From UBA12018 sp051656605 (GTDB lineage Bacteria > Bacteroidota > Bacteroidia > Bacteroidales > CAMTPD01), in NCBI GenBank assembly GCA_051656605.1, contig JBOGCF010000017.1, positions 124,001-188,000 of the forward strand: a stretch of DNA of 64,000 nt, in the 5' to 3' direction. How positions within the stretch are numbered: position 1 is the first letter of the stretch; every line of letters starts with the position of its first letter. A model generated the notes under the pieces. It did not search any database. It was not told the DNA's origin and saw only the letters and a list, made by a program, of their open reading frames with translations. This document shows positions 45,648-55,020 of the stretch, one piece after another. Position numbers and translations under genes: made by a program.

Positions 45648-48019
45648 GACGAATCAAAGACATAGTTTCTAACCTATACAAAAAGCCAATAGCCCGGTTC
45701 GTCACGATCGGGCTATTGGCTTTTCTACTCATATTCCTATTTTTCACATTGCCCCGCACCCTTTTCAACAGGCCTACGGGCACCATTGTATATGCGGCAG
45801 ACGGAACACTGCTGGGTGCACGCATCGCGAAAGACGGACAGTGGCGGTTTGCCTCTACGCCCGGTCTCAACGAGAAATACAAACAAGCCGTAATCACCTT
45901 CGAAGACAACTGGTTTTACTGGCATCCCGGCATCAATCCGGTAGCCATTGCCCGTGCTGCCTGGCAAAACATACAAGCTCGCAGGGTGGTAAGCGGAGGA
46001 AGTACGCTCACCATGCAAACCATCCGACTGATGGAACAAGCACCGCGCACCATTCCGCAAAAAGTAAAAGAGATGATCAGAGCCTTGCGGCTCGAACTCA
46101 CCTATAGCAAAGACGAAATCCTACACCTCTATGCCGACAATGCCCCTTTTGGCGGAAACGTTGTGGGCATCGAAGCAGCCTCGTGGCGCTGGTTTGGCCA
46201 TCCTTCCGCAACCCTTTCGTGGGGAGAAGCCGCCTTACTAGCCGTATTACCCAATTCACCCTCAATGATGCACCCAGGCAAAAACCGAACCGCCCTGCGC
46301 AACAAACGCGACCGCTTGCTCAAGCGGATGTACGAACAAGGAAGCATCAGTCGTACCGACTACCTCACCTCACTCGACGAACCCATCCCCGACGAGCCGC
46401 GTCCGCTTCCGGACATGGCAGCGCATCTGGTAGCCGAAGTCGATCTGCAACACAAAGGTCAGCGCATCGAAACCACCCTCAACCGTACCTGGCAAGAACA
46501 AGCAGAGAAAAGACTCGAAGCCTGGAATGCCGATTTCAGACAAAACGGAATCAATCACATCGCCGCCGTCATCATCGATCTGGAGTCTAACACCGTAGCC
46601 GCCTATTGTGGAAATGTCGGTTTTTCCAAGCCGCAGCCCGGCAATCAGGTCGACGTTTTACGTTCGCCTCGTAGCACAGGCAGTATCCTCAAGCCCTTCC
46701 TGTATTGTGCGCGCGTGCAAGAAGGAGAGATTCTACAACACACCCTCATCCCCGATATCCCCATCAGCATTCAAGGTTTCGCACCCAAGAATTACAACCG
46801 GGCATACGACGGAGCCGCGCCCGCATCCGAGGCATTGGCACGCTCGCTTAACATTCCTGCGGTATTGATGCTACGCGAATACGGAATCCCAAAGTTTCGG
46901 GATCTACTTGTAAAATCGGGATTGAAAACGATCAATAAAAGCGCCGATTACTATGGGTTGTCGTTGATCTTGGGCGGAGCTGAAGCCACCCTCTGGGATG
47001 TTGCTTCGGTCTATGCCGGCATGGCCAAAACACTCAACCGATACAACGACGAAAACACCTACAATCCCATCGATTGGAAGCAACCCGCATACCGCGTGGC
47101 AGACAGCCATACAGCACCCGCGCAACATGAAAATAGCAAAACACCGCTACTCTACGATGCCGGAGCCATTTGGCAAACCTTCGAAGTATTGAGTGAAGTA
47201 AACCGACCGGAAGAAATGGACTGGCATTTGATGCCATCGGTTCGCAAAGTAGCCTGGAAAACCGGCACCAGTTATGGTTACCGCGATGCTTGGGCCGTGG
47301 GCGTAACCCCTCGCTTTGTAGTAGGTGTATGGGTAGGCAATGCCTCGGGCGAAGGAAAAGCCGGACTTACGGGAGCATCTACCGCCGCACCGGTCATGTT
47401 CGATTTGTTCAACTTCCTGCCCGCTACAGGTTGGTTCGACACCCCATTCGAAGCCCTCGAAGAAGTACAAATCTGCAAGCAAAGCGGTCATCTCAAAGGA
47501 CGCTTCTGTCCCGATGCCATAACCACGCTGATCTGTAAAAACGGCGAACGCACCCCGCCGTGCCCCTATCACATCAACATCACGGTAAACGGCACAGCCA
47601 CCGAGCGCGTTTTTGCCGATTGCAGCACCGACGGCGACATCGTACAGCGCACATGGTTCGTACTCCCCCCTTCGTGGGAATGGTTCTACAAAAACCGCCA
47701 TCCCGACTACCGTCCCTTGCCCCCACTCAGTGCCTCTTGCGCAGGCAAAGAGAGCGGACAAGCCATGCAGTTTATCTATCCTACCGGTATATCGGCCATC
47801 ATCCTGCCCCGTCAGCTCGACGGCAGCGCGGGCAAACTCGTTGTGGAAATTGCCCATCGCGATCCCGACGCCACCCTCTATTGGCATTGGGACAACGACT
47901 TTATCGGTACCACCCGCCACTTTCACCAAATGCCCATCCAAGGCAACTCGGGTCGCCACCACCTCGTTGTCACCGACAATCAGGGCGAAACCATCTCACG
48001 CTACGTCACCATCAAATAA
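45644..48019 (+). CDS. pbpC: penicillin-binding protein 1C
   Basis: 791 residues. An N-terminal TM helix (IGLLAFLLIFLFFTLPRTLF) precedes the glycosyltransferase domain: FEDNWFYWHPGINPVAIARAAWQN (catalytic Glu near residue 86), GGSTLTMQTIRLME, YADNAPFGGNVVGIEAASWRWFG. The transpeptidase follows with Ser-x-x-Lys in STGSILKPFLYC (near 346) and KTGTSYG near 540. A C-terminal biPBP_C domain (IYPTGISAIILPRQLDGSAGKLVVEIAHRDPDATLYWHWDN) closes it. It polymerises and cross-links peptidoglycan. It is partnered with the macroglobulin gene just upstream, which is thought to protect periplasmic enzymes during wall damage. Confidence 0.96.
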   Translation: MRRIKDIVSNLYKKPIARFVTIGLLAFLLIFLFFTLPRTLFNRPTGTIVYAADGTLLGARIAKDGQWRFASTPGLNEKYKQAVITFEDNWFYWHPGINPVAIARAAWQNIQARRVVSGGSTLTMQTIRLMEQAPRTIPQKVKEMIRALRLELTYSKDEILHLYADNAPFGGNVVGIEAASWRWFGHPSATLSWGEAALLAVLPNSPSMMHPGKNRTALRNKRDRLLKRMYEQGSISRTDYLTSLDEPIPDEPRPLPDMAAHLVAEVDLQHKGQRIETTLNRTWQEQAEKRLEAWNADFRQNGINHIAAVIIDLESNTVAAYCGNVGFSKPQPGNQVDVLRSPRSTGSILKPFLYCARVQEGEILQHTLIPDIPISIQGFAPKNYNRAYDGAAPASEALARSLNIPAVLMLREYGIPKFRDLLVKSGLKTINKSADYYGLSLILGGAEATLWDVASVYAGMAKTLNRYNDENTYNPIDWKQPAYRVADSHTAPAQHENSKTPLLYDAGAIWQTFEVLSEVNRPEEMDWHLMPSVRKVAWKTGTSYGYRDAWAVGVTPRFVVGVWVGNASGEGKAGLTGASTAAPVMFDLFNFLPATGWFDTPFEALEEVQICKQSGHLKGRFCPDAITTLICKNGERTPPCPYHINITVNGTATERVFADCSTDGDIVQRTWFVLPPSWEWFYKNRHPDYRPLPPLSASCAGKESGQAMQFIYPTGISAIILPRQLDGSAGKLVVEIAHRDPDATLYWHWDNDFIGTTRHFHQMPIQGNSGRHHLVVTDNQGETISRYVTIK

Positions 48020-48114
48020 TAAAGGTTACACGAGATCAACTTACACAACATCACCCAAAGCCGCACATAAATAACATTTTGTTCGTATATTTACAAAAAA
48101 CTTAATTTTGTAAT

Positions 48115-48927
48115 ATGAAGATCTGTTTTCACATTCTCCTGTTTATTTCTATCCTTACTACATCGTGCCAAAAAGAAGAAATGCTTTCCCACGAAGGAAG
48201 TTCTATTCGTTTGAATAAAAGCGATAGCCTCGTTATGGTCAAGCTACATGAAACAATGGGTGGCTTCGGCTGGAATCTCAAAGACTGTAATACTTGGAAC
48301 TATGTCACATTTGAGTATGATACCGAGCTAGAAGAAAGTTTTGTTGTTGCCTTTGAAGGAGGTATTGGTTTTATGAAAGAAAAAGGATATATACCTAAAG
48401 AAATAGGCAAATTAAGCAGACTCCGCATATTCTTTGTACAAGATAATCACAAGCGTCTGCTGCAAGGAGAGTTGCCCATGGAAATATTTAATTGTCCATT
48501 GGAAATATTCAAACTTGAAGCTAACGTATCAGGAAAGCTAACACCTGACGTAGGTAAGATTGCGAAAACGATTCGTTATTTTTACATTCAAGGCACAAAG
48601 CTTTCCGGACAATTACCTCGAGAGTTCGGACAATTTAAGAAGCTAACTTTTCCATTGACACTAGGCAATAATCTGTTCTCCGGATTTCTCCCTAAAGAAT
48701 TTTCGTCAATCAAAGGTGGTGTTGTGCTAGTTGAAAATTATCTCTCAACGATTGAATGGGAGTTTTTTGATACGCCACGCAGTGAAGCTAATGAAGTGCA
48801 TATGTGGGACAATACACTCAGCGGAACTATTCCGGATTCTGTTTTCGATAAAGAATACTGGAAAATGTTTGGTCACAATTTCAATAGCCAACGATCTGGA
48901 TACGGTTTTAGCAATTACAGACGTTAA
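48115..48927 (+). CDS. leucine-rich-repeat lipoprotein of unknown function
   Basis: 270 residues. The lipoprotein signal is ISILTTSCQKEE. An N-terminal segment with Trp (LHETMGGFGWNLKDCNTWNYV) resembles the LRR-capping region of surface LRR proteins. About seven plant-type repeats follow, each ending near IPKEIGKLSRLRIFFVQ, LPMEIFNCPLEIFKLE, LTPDVGKIAKTIRYFYIQGTKLSG, LPREFGQFKKLTFPLTLGNNLFSG, and LPKEFSSIKGGVVLVENYLSTI. The repeats suggest protein-protein or glycan contact at the cell surface. Base composition is AT-richer than its neighbours. Possible -7 elements (TATATTTA near 48087, TAATTTTG at 48103) lie just upstream. Confidence 0.72.
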   Translation: MKICFHILLFISILTTSCQKEEMLSHEGSSIRLNKSDSLVMVKLHETMGGFGWNLKDCNTWNYVTFEYDTELEESFVVAFEGGIGFMKEKGYIPKEIGKLSRLRIFFVQDNHKRLLQGELPMEIFNCPLEIFKLEANVSGKLTPDVGKIAKTIRYFYIQGTKLSGQLPREFGQFKKLTFPLTLGNNLFSGFLPKEFSSIKGGVVLVENYLSTIEWEFFDTPRSEANEVHMWDNTLSGTIPDSVFDKEYWKMFGHNFNSQRSGYGFSNYRR

Positions 48928-48955
48928 ACAGCCATTATATATAATAGAAAGAGGA

Positions 48956-48993
48956 AATACGGACTATGTTGTTTCGACAACATGGTCCGTATT
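48956..48993. terminator. 17-bp hairpin between the LRR gene and tyrS
   Basis: AATACGGACTATGTTGT pairs with ACAACATGGTCCGTATT (one G-U) around a TTCG loop between convergent genes. It lacks a long T run, so it may be a bidirectional, weak terminator or a processing structure. Confidence 0.55.
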
Positions 48994-49023
48994 GCATTCA
49001 GTCCGAAAATCTTTTAGTATAGA

Positions 49024-49992
49024 TCAACTTCTTTCTTTCACTATTTGTTTGTAGGTTTCTTTTGAGTGCACCATCGTGGTCAACTCTTTGGCTAGATTCA
49101 GCTGAAGCCACTTTGCTTGCGGATTTTTGGAATGTTTTTCGATAATATTCTCAATTTCTGATTTACTCAAAAGTGTAAAGATCTTGATGTACCGCTCTGC
49201 GTCGAAGTCATTTACGTTTATCCAGAAATCATAAAAAGCTTGGGGCGATGTGTATTCGGGATTCAGCCAAATATTCCCTGATTCGGTTTTACCAAATTTA
49301 CCACCATCGGCTTTCGTAATAAGCGGACATGTCAGCGCATAGACATCATTCCCGTTTATTCGCCTAATCAATTCCGACCCGGTCGTTATATTTCCCCACT
49401 GATCAGAACCACCCATTTGCAGTTTACAGTTTTTGTGCTCATTCAAGTACAAGAAATCATATCCCTGAATCAATTGATACGTAAATTCGGTAAAAGACAG
49501 TCCGTCTTGCGCTTCTCCATTCAACCGCTTTTGTACAGAATCTTTTGCCATCATATAATTTACAGAAAGATGTTTTCCTACTTTGGTCGCGAAGTCAAGA
49601 AAAGAAAACTCCTTAATCCAGTCATAATTATTCACGATTTCGGCATGATTAGACAATGTCGTATTAAAATCCAGAAATCTTGCCAACTGAGCTTTTAAGC
49701 AAGTCAGGTTATGACTTAGCGTTTGCTCATCCAGCAAATTTCGTTCTACCGACTTACCCGACGGATCTCCGATCATCCCTGTAGCTCCACCTATTAAAGC
49801 AATCGGTTTATGTCCGGCATTTTGAAAATGCTTTAAAATCATTACACTTACCAAGTGACCGATATGCAAAGAATCTGCCGTAGGGTCGAAACCGACATAA
49901 GCAGTGGTTTGCTCCTTCTCTAGCAGCTCTTCCGTTCCGGGCATGATGTTGTGAATCATCCCTCTCCATTGTAACTCTTCTACAAAATTCAT
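49024..49992 (-). CDS. tyrS: tyrosyl-tRNA synthetase
   Basis: 322 residues from the ATG at 49992 (MNFVEELQWRGMIHNIMPGTEELL), which matches the usual TyrS N-terminus. An ATG five codons upstream (50007) is also in frame. The class I HIGH motif is in DSLHIGHLVSVMI and a KMSKS-like motif in KFGKTESGNIW. The tyrosine pocket is in TVGFDPTADSLHIGH and YQLIQGYDFLYL. It has only the catalytic and anticodon domains and lacks the S4 domain present in longer TyrS; this fits the short class. It charges tRNA-Tyr in the cytoplasm. Confidence 0.94.
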   Translation of the reverse strand: MNFVEELQWRGMIHNIMPGTEELLEKEQTTAYVGFDPTADSLHIGHLVSVMILKHFQNAGHKPIALIGGATGMIGDPSGKSVERNLLDEQTLSHNLTCLKAQLARFLDFNTTLSNHAEIVNNYDWIKEFSFLDFATKVGKHLSVNYMMAKDSVQKRLNGEAQDGLSFTEFTYQLIQGYDFLYLNEHKNCKLQMGGSDQWGNITTGSELIRRINGNDVYALTCPLITKADGGKFGKTESGNIWLNPEYTSPQAFYDFWINVNDFDAERYIKIFTLLSKSEIENIIEKHSKNPQAKWLQLNLAKELTTMVHSKETYKQIVKERS

Positions 49993-50208
49993 TGTATTAT
50001 TTTTCATGACATGGTTATTTTCTCAGTTCATATATGAAGTAGACGGTCTAAAGCTTTCTCGCCCCTATGTATGATCGTCTGTAAATATAAATATTATTTG
50101 AGAGCGAAGTCGAACAAACCACAAAATAAAGCTGATATACAAGACCATAAACACCTTCAGCCGAAAATTATCGTTACCTTAGCATTCTAAACTTAAGAAT
50201 CTTCTACC

Positions 50209-51210
50209 ATGAAAACGTTGTACAAATGTATCGCTGTGGCTCTGCTGGTGCTGGGCATCACAGCTTGTAGTCAAACACACGAACCCAAGCACATTATTGT
50301 AGCTTACGTCACTTCCGGCTCTACCGGTGTGCCCGATGTTAGCACACTTACCCACATCAATTACGCATTCGGACATGTCAATGAAACCTTCGATGGTGTC
50401 ACCATCGACAACCCTGCCCGACTGAAAGAGATCACTGCGCTGAAACAGCAGTTTCCCGATCTCAACGTACAACTATCGGTAGGCGGTTGGGGAAGCGGAC
50501 GTTTTAGCGAGATGGCTGCCGATCCGGCAAAACGAGCCGCATTTGCCAAACATTGTGCGCAGGTTTCCGAAACCTTCAACCTCGACGGTATTGATATCGA
50601 CTGGGAATATCCCTCGTGCGACTGGGCCGGTATTTCCGCATCACCACAAGACATCGACAACTTCACACTGCTGATGAAAGACCTGCGTGAAGCACTCGGA
50701 AAAGATCAGTTATTGACCTTAGCCACCGTTGCTTCCGGACAATACATCGACTTCAAAGCCATCGATCCATACATCGATTTTGCCAACATCATGACCTACG
50801 ACATGTCGCGCCCTCCCCTTCATCACGCACCCCTCTATCCATCAGCAATCAGCAACAACTCGTGCCAACAAGCACTCGACGCACACTTGGCAGCAGGTAT
50901 TCCGGCACACAAACTCGTATTGGGAATGCCCTTTTACGGAAGAGGCAACGATGCGGTCGGCAACTTTATCGACTACAAAGACATCATCAATTTGCAAGGT
51001 TATCAAGAAGCTTGGAGTGACGAATCGCAAGCACCCTATCTCGCCGATACAGCCGGTGTGATGGTTTGCAGTTTCGACAACCCGCGCTCCATCCGTCTCA
51101 AATGCGACTTCATCAAAGCCAACAACCTCAAAGGAGCCATGTATTGGCAATACGACGGCGACGATGCGCAAGGCACCCTCCGCAACACCATTGCTAAAGA
51201 ATTGCGGTAA
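50209..51210 (+). CDS. GH18-family glycoside hydrolase lipoprotein
   Basis: 333 residues. The lipoprotein signal is LVLGITACSQTHE. The GH18 motif NLDGIDIDWEYPS, with catalytic Glu near residue 133, is preceded by VQLSVGGWGSGRFSEMAADPAKRAAFAKHC. VLGMPFYGRGND and a C-terminal GAMYWQYDGDD complete the TIM barrel. It could be a chitinase or endo-beta-N-acetylglucosaminidase acting on host or dietary glycans; the family has both. It is a single gene with a hairpin after it and no SusCD neighbours, so substrate capture must be encoded elsewhere. Confidence 0.9.
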   Translation: MKTLYKCIAVALLVLGITACSQTHEPKHIIVAYVTSGSTGVPDVSTLTHINYAFGHVNETFDGVTIDNPARLKEITALKQQFPDLNVQLSVGGWGSGRFSEMAADPAKRAAFAKHCAQVSETFNLDGIDIDWEYPSCDWAGISASPQDIDNFTLLMKDLREALGKDQLLTLATVASGQYIDFKAIDPYIDFANIMTYDMSRPPLHHAPLYPSAISNNSCQQALDAHLAAGIPAHKLVLGMPFYGRGNDAVGNFIDYKDIINLQGYQEAWSDESQAPYLADTAGVMVCSFDNPRSIRLKCDFIKANNLKGAMYWQYDGDDAQGTLRNTIAKELR

Positions 51211-51223
51211 CGAATACGCACAA

Positions 51224-51264
51224 GACATACCTCCAAAGCCAATTCAGCTTTGGAGATGTGTCTT
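51224..51264 (+). terminator. terminator of the GH18 gene
   Basis: GACATACCTCCAAAGC pairs with GCTTTGGAGATGTGTC (one G-U and one mismatch) around a 7-nt loop. The T run after it is weak. Confidence 0.55.
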
Positions 51265-51291
51265 TCATTCTCGTTTTATTGAATCCTGTAT

Positions 51292-51531
51292 TTATTTAAA
51301 ATAGCTAATATATATCAGCCATATAAGAAATAATACACTCACAGTCATACACCCCAAAAGAAAAACTTTTGATTGGAAGGGAGTTTCCATTCTGAACTCC
51401 TTATCGAAATATATGATTAAGAAAAGTGCTAATAATAATATTGCTGTAATAATTGGATCAACAAAGATTCCGGAGAAAATCGTCAAAAAAATCAATATCC
51501 TATATAAGATCCTTCTGTTTTTTAGCTTCAT
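51292..51531 (-). CDS. small two-helix membrane protein, unknown
   Basis: 79 residues. Basic start MKLKNRRILYRILIFLTIFSGIFVDPIITAILLLALFLIIYFDKEF gives two closely spaced helices; a third runs SKVFLLGCMTVSVLFLIWLIYISY. There is no known family or charged functional motif. It is AT-rich and stands alone between the GH18 gene and the DUF4827 gene. It is probably a real short gene, but could be spurious. Confidence 0.45.
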   Translation of the reverse strand: MKLKNRRILYRILIFLTIFSGIFVDPIITAILLLALFLIIYFDKEFRMETPFQSKVFLLGCMTVSVLFLIWLIYISYFK

Positions 51532-51618
51532 CTGATTTTGTTTTAATGCAAAGTAAAAATATGAGCATTGTCTTACGTACCGTAAAATCAGTGTATCTCA
51601 ACAAACAGTCCTTACCCG

Positions 51619-51648
51619 ATTGAGCAGACCTATTCATCAGCTCAATCC
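51619..51648 (-). terminator. hairpin after the DUF4827 gene
   Basis: GATTGAGC pairs with GCTCAATC around a 14-nt loop just after the stop codon. There is no clear T run. Confidence 0.4.
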
Positions 51649-51652
51649 TGTC

Positions 51653-52234
51653 TTATTCAATATATGAAAATGTTACTTTGTCAAACGAAACAGAAGTCTG
51701 ATTATTTATCTGGAAATTAGTCCCCAACGCTAGCGGAATTATCATTTTTACGGTCGAGTTATTCCCCACATATTTAAGAACACTCATATAGCCTTCGTTT
51801 ACAATGTACTCATCTACATAAAAAGACTCCGTAGGAAATCGACGCTCTTTATACTCAAAGTTAATTGGCCATTCCATCCAATCTGTTTCAGGCTCAAAAC
51901 CATTAAACGACTTCTCACTACCGTCTTTCAGAGTCAAAAACTTTCCTTTGGCTACGGTGGATACTTTTGTCCCTACAGCCGTATTTTTAGAATCACCATA
52001 ATCTACAACATGCAAGTATACTCCGTTATTTAACAAAACATACTCATTCTCTTGGAAAATACCATCGGCCGGAAACTCATTCAAAACAACAAACTGATTC
52101 TCCTTCATATACTGCTCAAGGAATAGTTTATCTTCTCGTATCAAATCATCAAAAGTTACAATATCACTCTTATCACACGAAACCAAAAACAGCATATATA
52201 AAACAACTTTCAAAACAGATAAAATTTTTCTCAT
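51653..52234 (-). CDS. DUF4827-type FKBP-like lipoprotein
   Basis: 193 residues. The lipoprotein signal is LYMLFLVSCDKSD. The N-terminal FDDLIREDKLFLEQYMKENQFVVLNEFPADGIFQENEYVLLNNGVYLHVVDYGD and the C-terminal MIIPLALGTNFQINNQTSVSFDKVTFSYIE match the DUF4827 family I know from Bacteroides, related to FKBP-type peptidyl-prolyl isomerases. The FKBP active-site residues are not all present, so catalysis is unproved. It probably faces the periplasm at a membrane. Confidence 0.72.
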   Translation of the reverse strand: MRKILSVLKVVLYMLFLVSCDKSDIVTFDDLIREDKLFLEQYMKENQFVVLNEFPADGIFQENEYVLLNNGVYLHVVDYGDSKNTAVGTKVSTVAKGKFLTLKDGSEKSFNGFEPETDWMEWPINFEYKERRFPTESFYVDEYIVNEGYMSVLKYVGNNSTVKMIIPLALGTNFQINNQTSVSFDKVTFSYIE

Positions 52235-52633
52235 GATAGTTTTCTAATTGGATTAAACATTAGTCTTCCACTTAAAATATTAGGCTTTAAGCGAATACAA
52301 ATAAAGCAAAAAAAAACTTATGCAAATGAAAACAAACGTATTTATCTGCTATTATATTTTTAGCGGTTTAATGTTACATGTTACGAAATAGGATGTTATT
52401 CAATAGATGAAAACATTACTGTAGCAATGAGGTGGTCACTGAACTCTTGTGAAAACAGGCTTCAATTTATTTTTTTGAGAGCTATTACACAAACGGAAAA
52501 CAAAGCATAACAAATGCATTTTCAGCTAAACCACTACGCTTTCACCAATTTTACAAATTCGTGAGTTGTTTATTTTAATAATATAACCGGCTATCATATC
52601 TTTACATATACATACTAAAATATACAAGTAACC
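52235..52633. other. 399-bp AT-rich intergenic region
   Basis: No credible frame, tRNA or strong hairpin is seen. A possible -7 element TATCTTTA at 52598-52605 precedes the frameshifted gene. The remainder holds no feature I can support. Confidence 0.5.
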
Positions 52634-53093
52634 ATGAAAAAAAGTTTCGCTCAAAGCGCACAGTAGTGCTACACCTTGCAAGCGTCAAAAACCCCTTGCG
52701 ATAAGAACACAGGATAGTAAACTCACCAATTTTAGATATCATCTCAAGAATATCGGAATCGCGGCAGAAAATATCCTTTTTCTAATGAACGAAGGATCGC
52801 TCAACGATGAACAACGACTGCTCGCTATCGCCAAGGAGTTGAACAAGATTGTGAAAAATGTAGACCTGCTGCTCGATTGGCTGCCAACTTCACCAATGAC
52901 GGTACTCAGCATTTTCCCATTCTATCAAGAGATCAATCATTTTCGAAACAAGCTGATCAAGAATTACTACATTACTGAAACATTGAAATTCATCGATCTA
53001 TTTTTCGTAACAGAGCAAGATTGTCCGCCGATCGACCTCAAAGAATTGAAAAACGAGCTTTCTAGTAAAGAGAAACAACAACCGAAAAAGTAA
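52634..53093 (+). pseudogene. small gene with +1 frameshift at an A7 tract (otherwise ~152 aa)
   Basis: The ATG at 52634 opens a frame that stops after ten codons. One base over, the second frame is open from just past the run of seven A (52637-52643) to the stop at 53093. Reading AAA AAA (A) GTT joins MKK to VSLKAHSSATPCKRQKPLAIRTQDSKL... and on through LLAIAKELNKIVKNVDLLLDWLPTSPM to PKK. Without the upstream part the gene would have to begin at the ATG at 52785 with no promoter. The protein is helical, basic at both ends and of unknown function. It may be a decayed gene, a slippage-controlled gene or a homopolymer error. Confidence 0.65.
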
Positions 53094-53166
53094 TTACTAC
53101 AAAGTCCCGGAGCAGTCGTAAAAGTGTTTCGGGACTTTGATTCTGACCTTGACAGGCAGAGCACGC

Positions 53167-54630
53167 TTATACCTCAACACGTTCAAAAGCCACTCCCGTA
53201 TAATCATAACCCCAAAAGAAACGAGCCATAAAATCCATATTTTCTTGGACCAATCGAGTCTCCAGTTCATCATTTTCGCTTGTACAGAACCTCAAATCAG
53301 GAATCAATTTCTCGCGAATCAGATAGCGTTGAAGTGCGTCATTTGAATGGCTTTTATAACGAAGCAAAACCAGTTCTGCATTTTCTGCTTCTTCTTGATT
53401 ATAATACGGATTGTCGGGATGCTTGATTGACGACGTAAATTCCCCGTGAACTCGCACCCCAGAGTTTGAATCTGCAAATACGACAAAAGGCTCTTTCTCG
53501 CTGTATTTTAAATCGAACTTAATATTTGAGGGTATTTTTGAATATATTTTTTTAATGGCCGCTTTCAGTGCTTTTCGATTTTTAAAGAATGCAATCGGAC
53601 TATTATTATTTGCTTTCAGGAACTGCTCATTCATCACTCGGTTCTCCTCATTCTCCTTGGCCTCATGCTCACGCACCTCCAAATAATAGGCAAGATTTTT
53701 TTGTGTTTCCGATGTACAGACTTCGGTTAAATGCCACTTTCCTTTATAAAACACCAAACGAGCCTCAATGAGTCCGTCTTGCATTTTTTCGGGTCGATAC
53801 TCGGTCGACTTAGCATCTACCATATAAATCCCACCATCTTCAAAGCTGCTCAAAAGATAATCGTCATTCTCTTCTCCCACATACTTATACACCTCAGTCT
53901 GGCGAATTTGAATATCCTCCAAGTATGCCGACTCTTTATCCATTCCGTTTATCATCTCTCGCAAATACGTATGTCCGAATTCAGCCAATGGTCTTATCGA
54001 GAAGATATACTCATAGTTTTCATCCAATTTGGACCAATTGGGGTCAAAACTTAAATAACAATCAAATAACCTAAGGAACAGATATCCCGTTTTATAAAAC
54101 GTTCTATACATTACTTTGAAAGACTCAAAATCTTCATACACTTCGTGATTTTTATAATAACGACCCAACCGCTCGTTTACCGGCATCCTTTCAAATACCT
54201 CCTTAAAAATAGGATAAACGATTTCAACGAGCCTCAATAACTCTTTTTCGTATGGATGCCTCCAATCAGAACTAGCTTCATCATCATCCATCATCAATGT
54301 CATCCAAATCAAAACTTGCAAATCTTCTTTATTGATCTTATCCGTACAATAAGTATCTCTATTGATCTCAACAAACGGCAGCAAACGTTTGTATCTTTTC
54401 TCATGAAGGCTACGAAATGCCGCCCACAATCCAAAGTTCGAAACTACATCTTCCAAATAAGCAGTCAACACAAGAGCTATTGAATAGACATGCTCTTCAT
54501 CTAGATAAGGCCCCTTATCTAGCATCTCCGTTCTAATAGTAGCTGCAACATTGAGATATGCAACATCAAAATCATCGGGTACGTCATACGGGTGAAAACA
54601 TAGCCAATCTTTCATTTTAATTTCTTCCAT
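53167..54630 (-). CDS. conserved hypothetical protein (possibly DUF3843)
   Basis: 487 residues, soluble, with no signal peptide. The start MKDWLCFHPYDVPDDFDVAYLNVAATI resembles DUF3843 proteins of Bacteroidota (KDWL.hPY...YL), which I can only say tentatively. It continues with VVSNFGLWAAFRSLHEKRYKRLLPF, an acidic MMDDDEASSDWRHPYEKELLRLVEIVYPIFKEVFERMP, and a C-terminal half with several Trp/Phe-rich blocks (MDFMARFFWGYDYTGVAFERVEV). Function is unknown. It is divergent from the accessory module, separated by 360 bp of AT-rich DNA. Confidence 0.7.
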   Translation of the reverse strand: MEEIKMKDWLCFHPYDVPDDFDVAYLNVAATIRTEMLDKGPYLDEEHVYSIALVLTAYLEDVVSNFGLWAAFRSLHEKRYKRLLPFVEINRDTYCTDKINKEDLQVLIWMTLMMDDDEASSDWRHPYEKELLRLVEIVYPIFKEVFERMPVNERLGRYYKNHEVYEDFESFKVMYRTFYKTGYLFLRLFDCYLSFDPNWSKLDENYEYIFSIRPLAEFGHTYLREMINGMDKESAYLEDIQIRQTEVYKYVGEENDDYLLSSFEDGGIYMVDAKSTEYRPEKMQDGLIEARLVFYKGKWHLTEVCTSETQKNLAYYLEVREHEAKENEENRVMNEQFLKANNNSPIAFFKNRKALKAAIKKIYSKIPSNIKFDLKYSEKEPFVVFADSNSGVRVHGEFTSSIKHPDNPYYNQEEAENAELVLLRYKSHSNDALQRYLIREKLIPDLRFCTSENDELETRLVQENMDFMARFFWGYDYTGVAFERVEV

Positions 54631-54990
54631 TGGTATCCTATTTAGTTATATGGGTTAGCAATATATTTACGGATACAAAGCAACATAAAAACAAACACAA
54701 ATAATATTTTTTTACAAAAAAACACATGCTGATTTTACACTTTTCTCCAACCCTTCCAATGCAAACATAACACACTCACCTTAAATACATTAGAAATAAT
54801 TCATACATTCTGAAAAATAATGTAACTATTTTGATTTACTACACAATACAGAGCACATTTCTTGATTATACCACCATTTTAAGAAGAATCAAACACCCCA
54901 GAACAAAGTTGCTGAAATAGACCCAAAAGTGTAAAAACTGATTTTCACTCTGTTAACACTCGTATTACATTTGAATCTCATTTTAAAACA
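54631..54990. other. 360-bp AT-rich intergenic region with a distant 12-nt inverted repeat
   Basis: TTTTACACTTTT (54733-54744) and its complement AAAAGTGTAAAA (54925-54936) face each other 180 bp apart. No frame, tRNA or other motif is seen. Confidence 0.5.
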
Positions 54991-55020
54991 ATGAATGTTA
55001 ATCAACAATGTAGTAATACG

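Noticed and set aside
47147..47962. 271-codon frame on the minus strand inside pbpC
   Set aside because: It lies wholly antisense to a clear PBP1C coding region, shows no motif and follows from the high GC of that gene.
52785..53093. Intact 102-aa gene starting at 52785
   Set aside because: The frame is open for 47 codons upstream with coding-like sequence back to the A7 run, and the promoter-like site lies far upstream; a frameshifted longer gene fits better.
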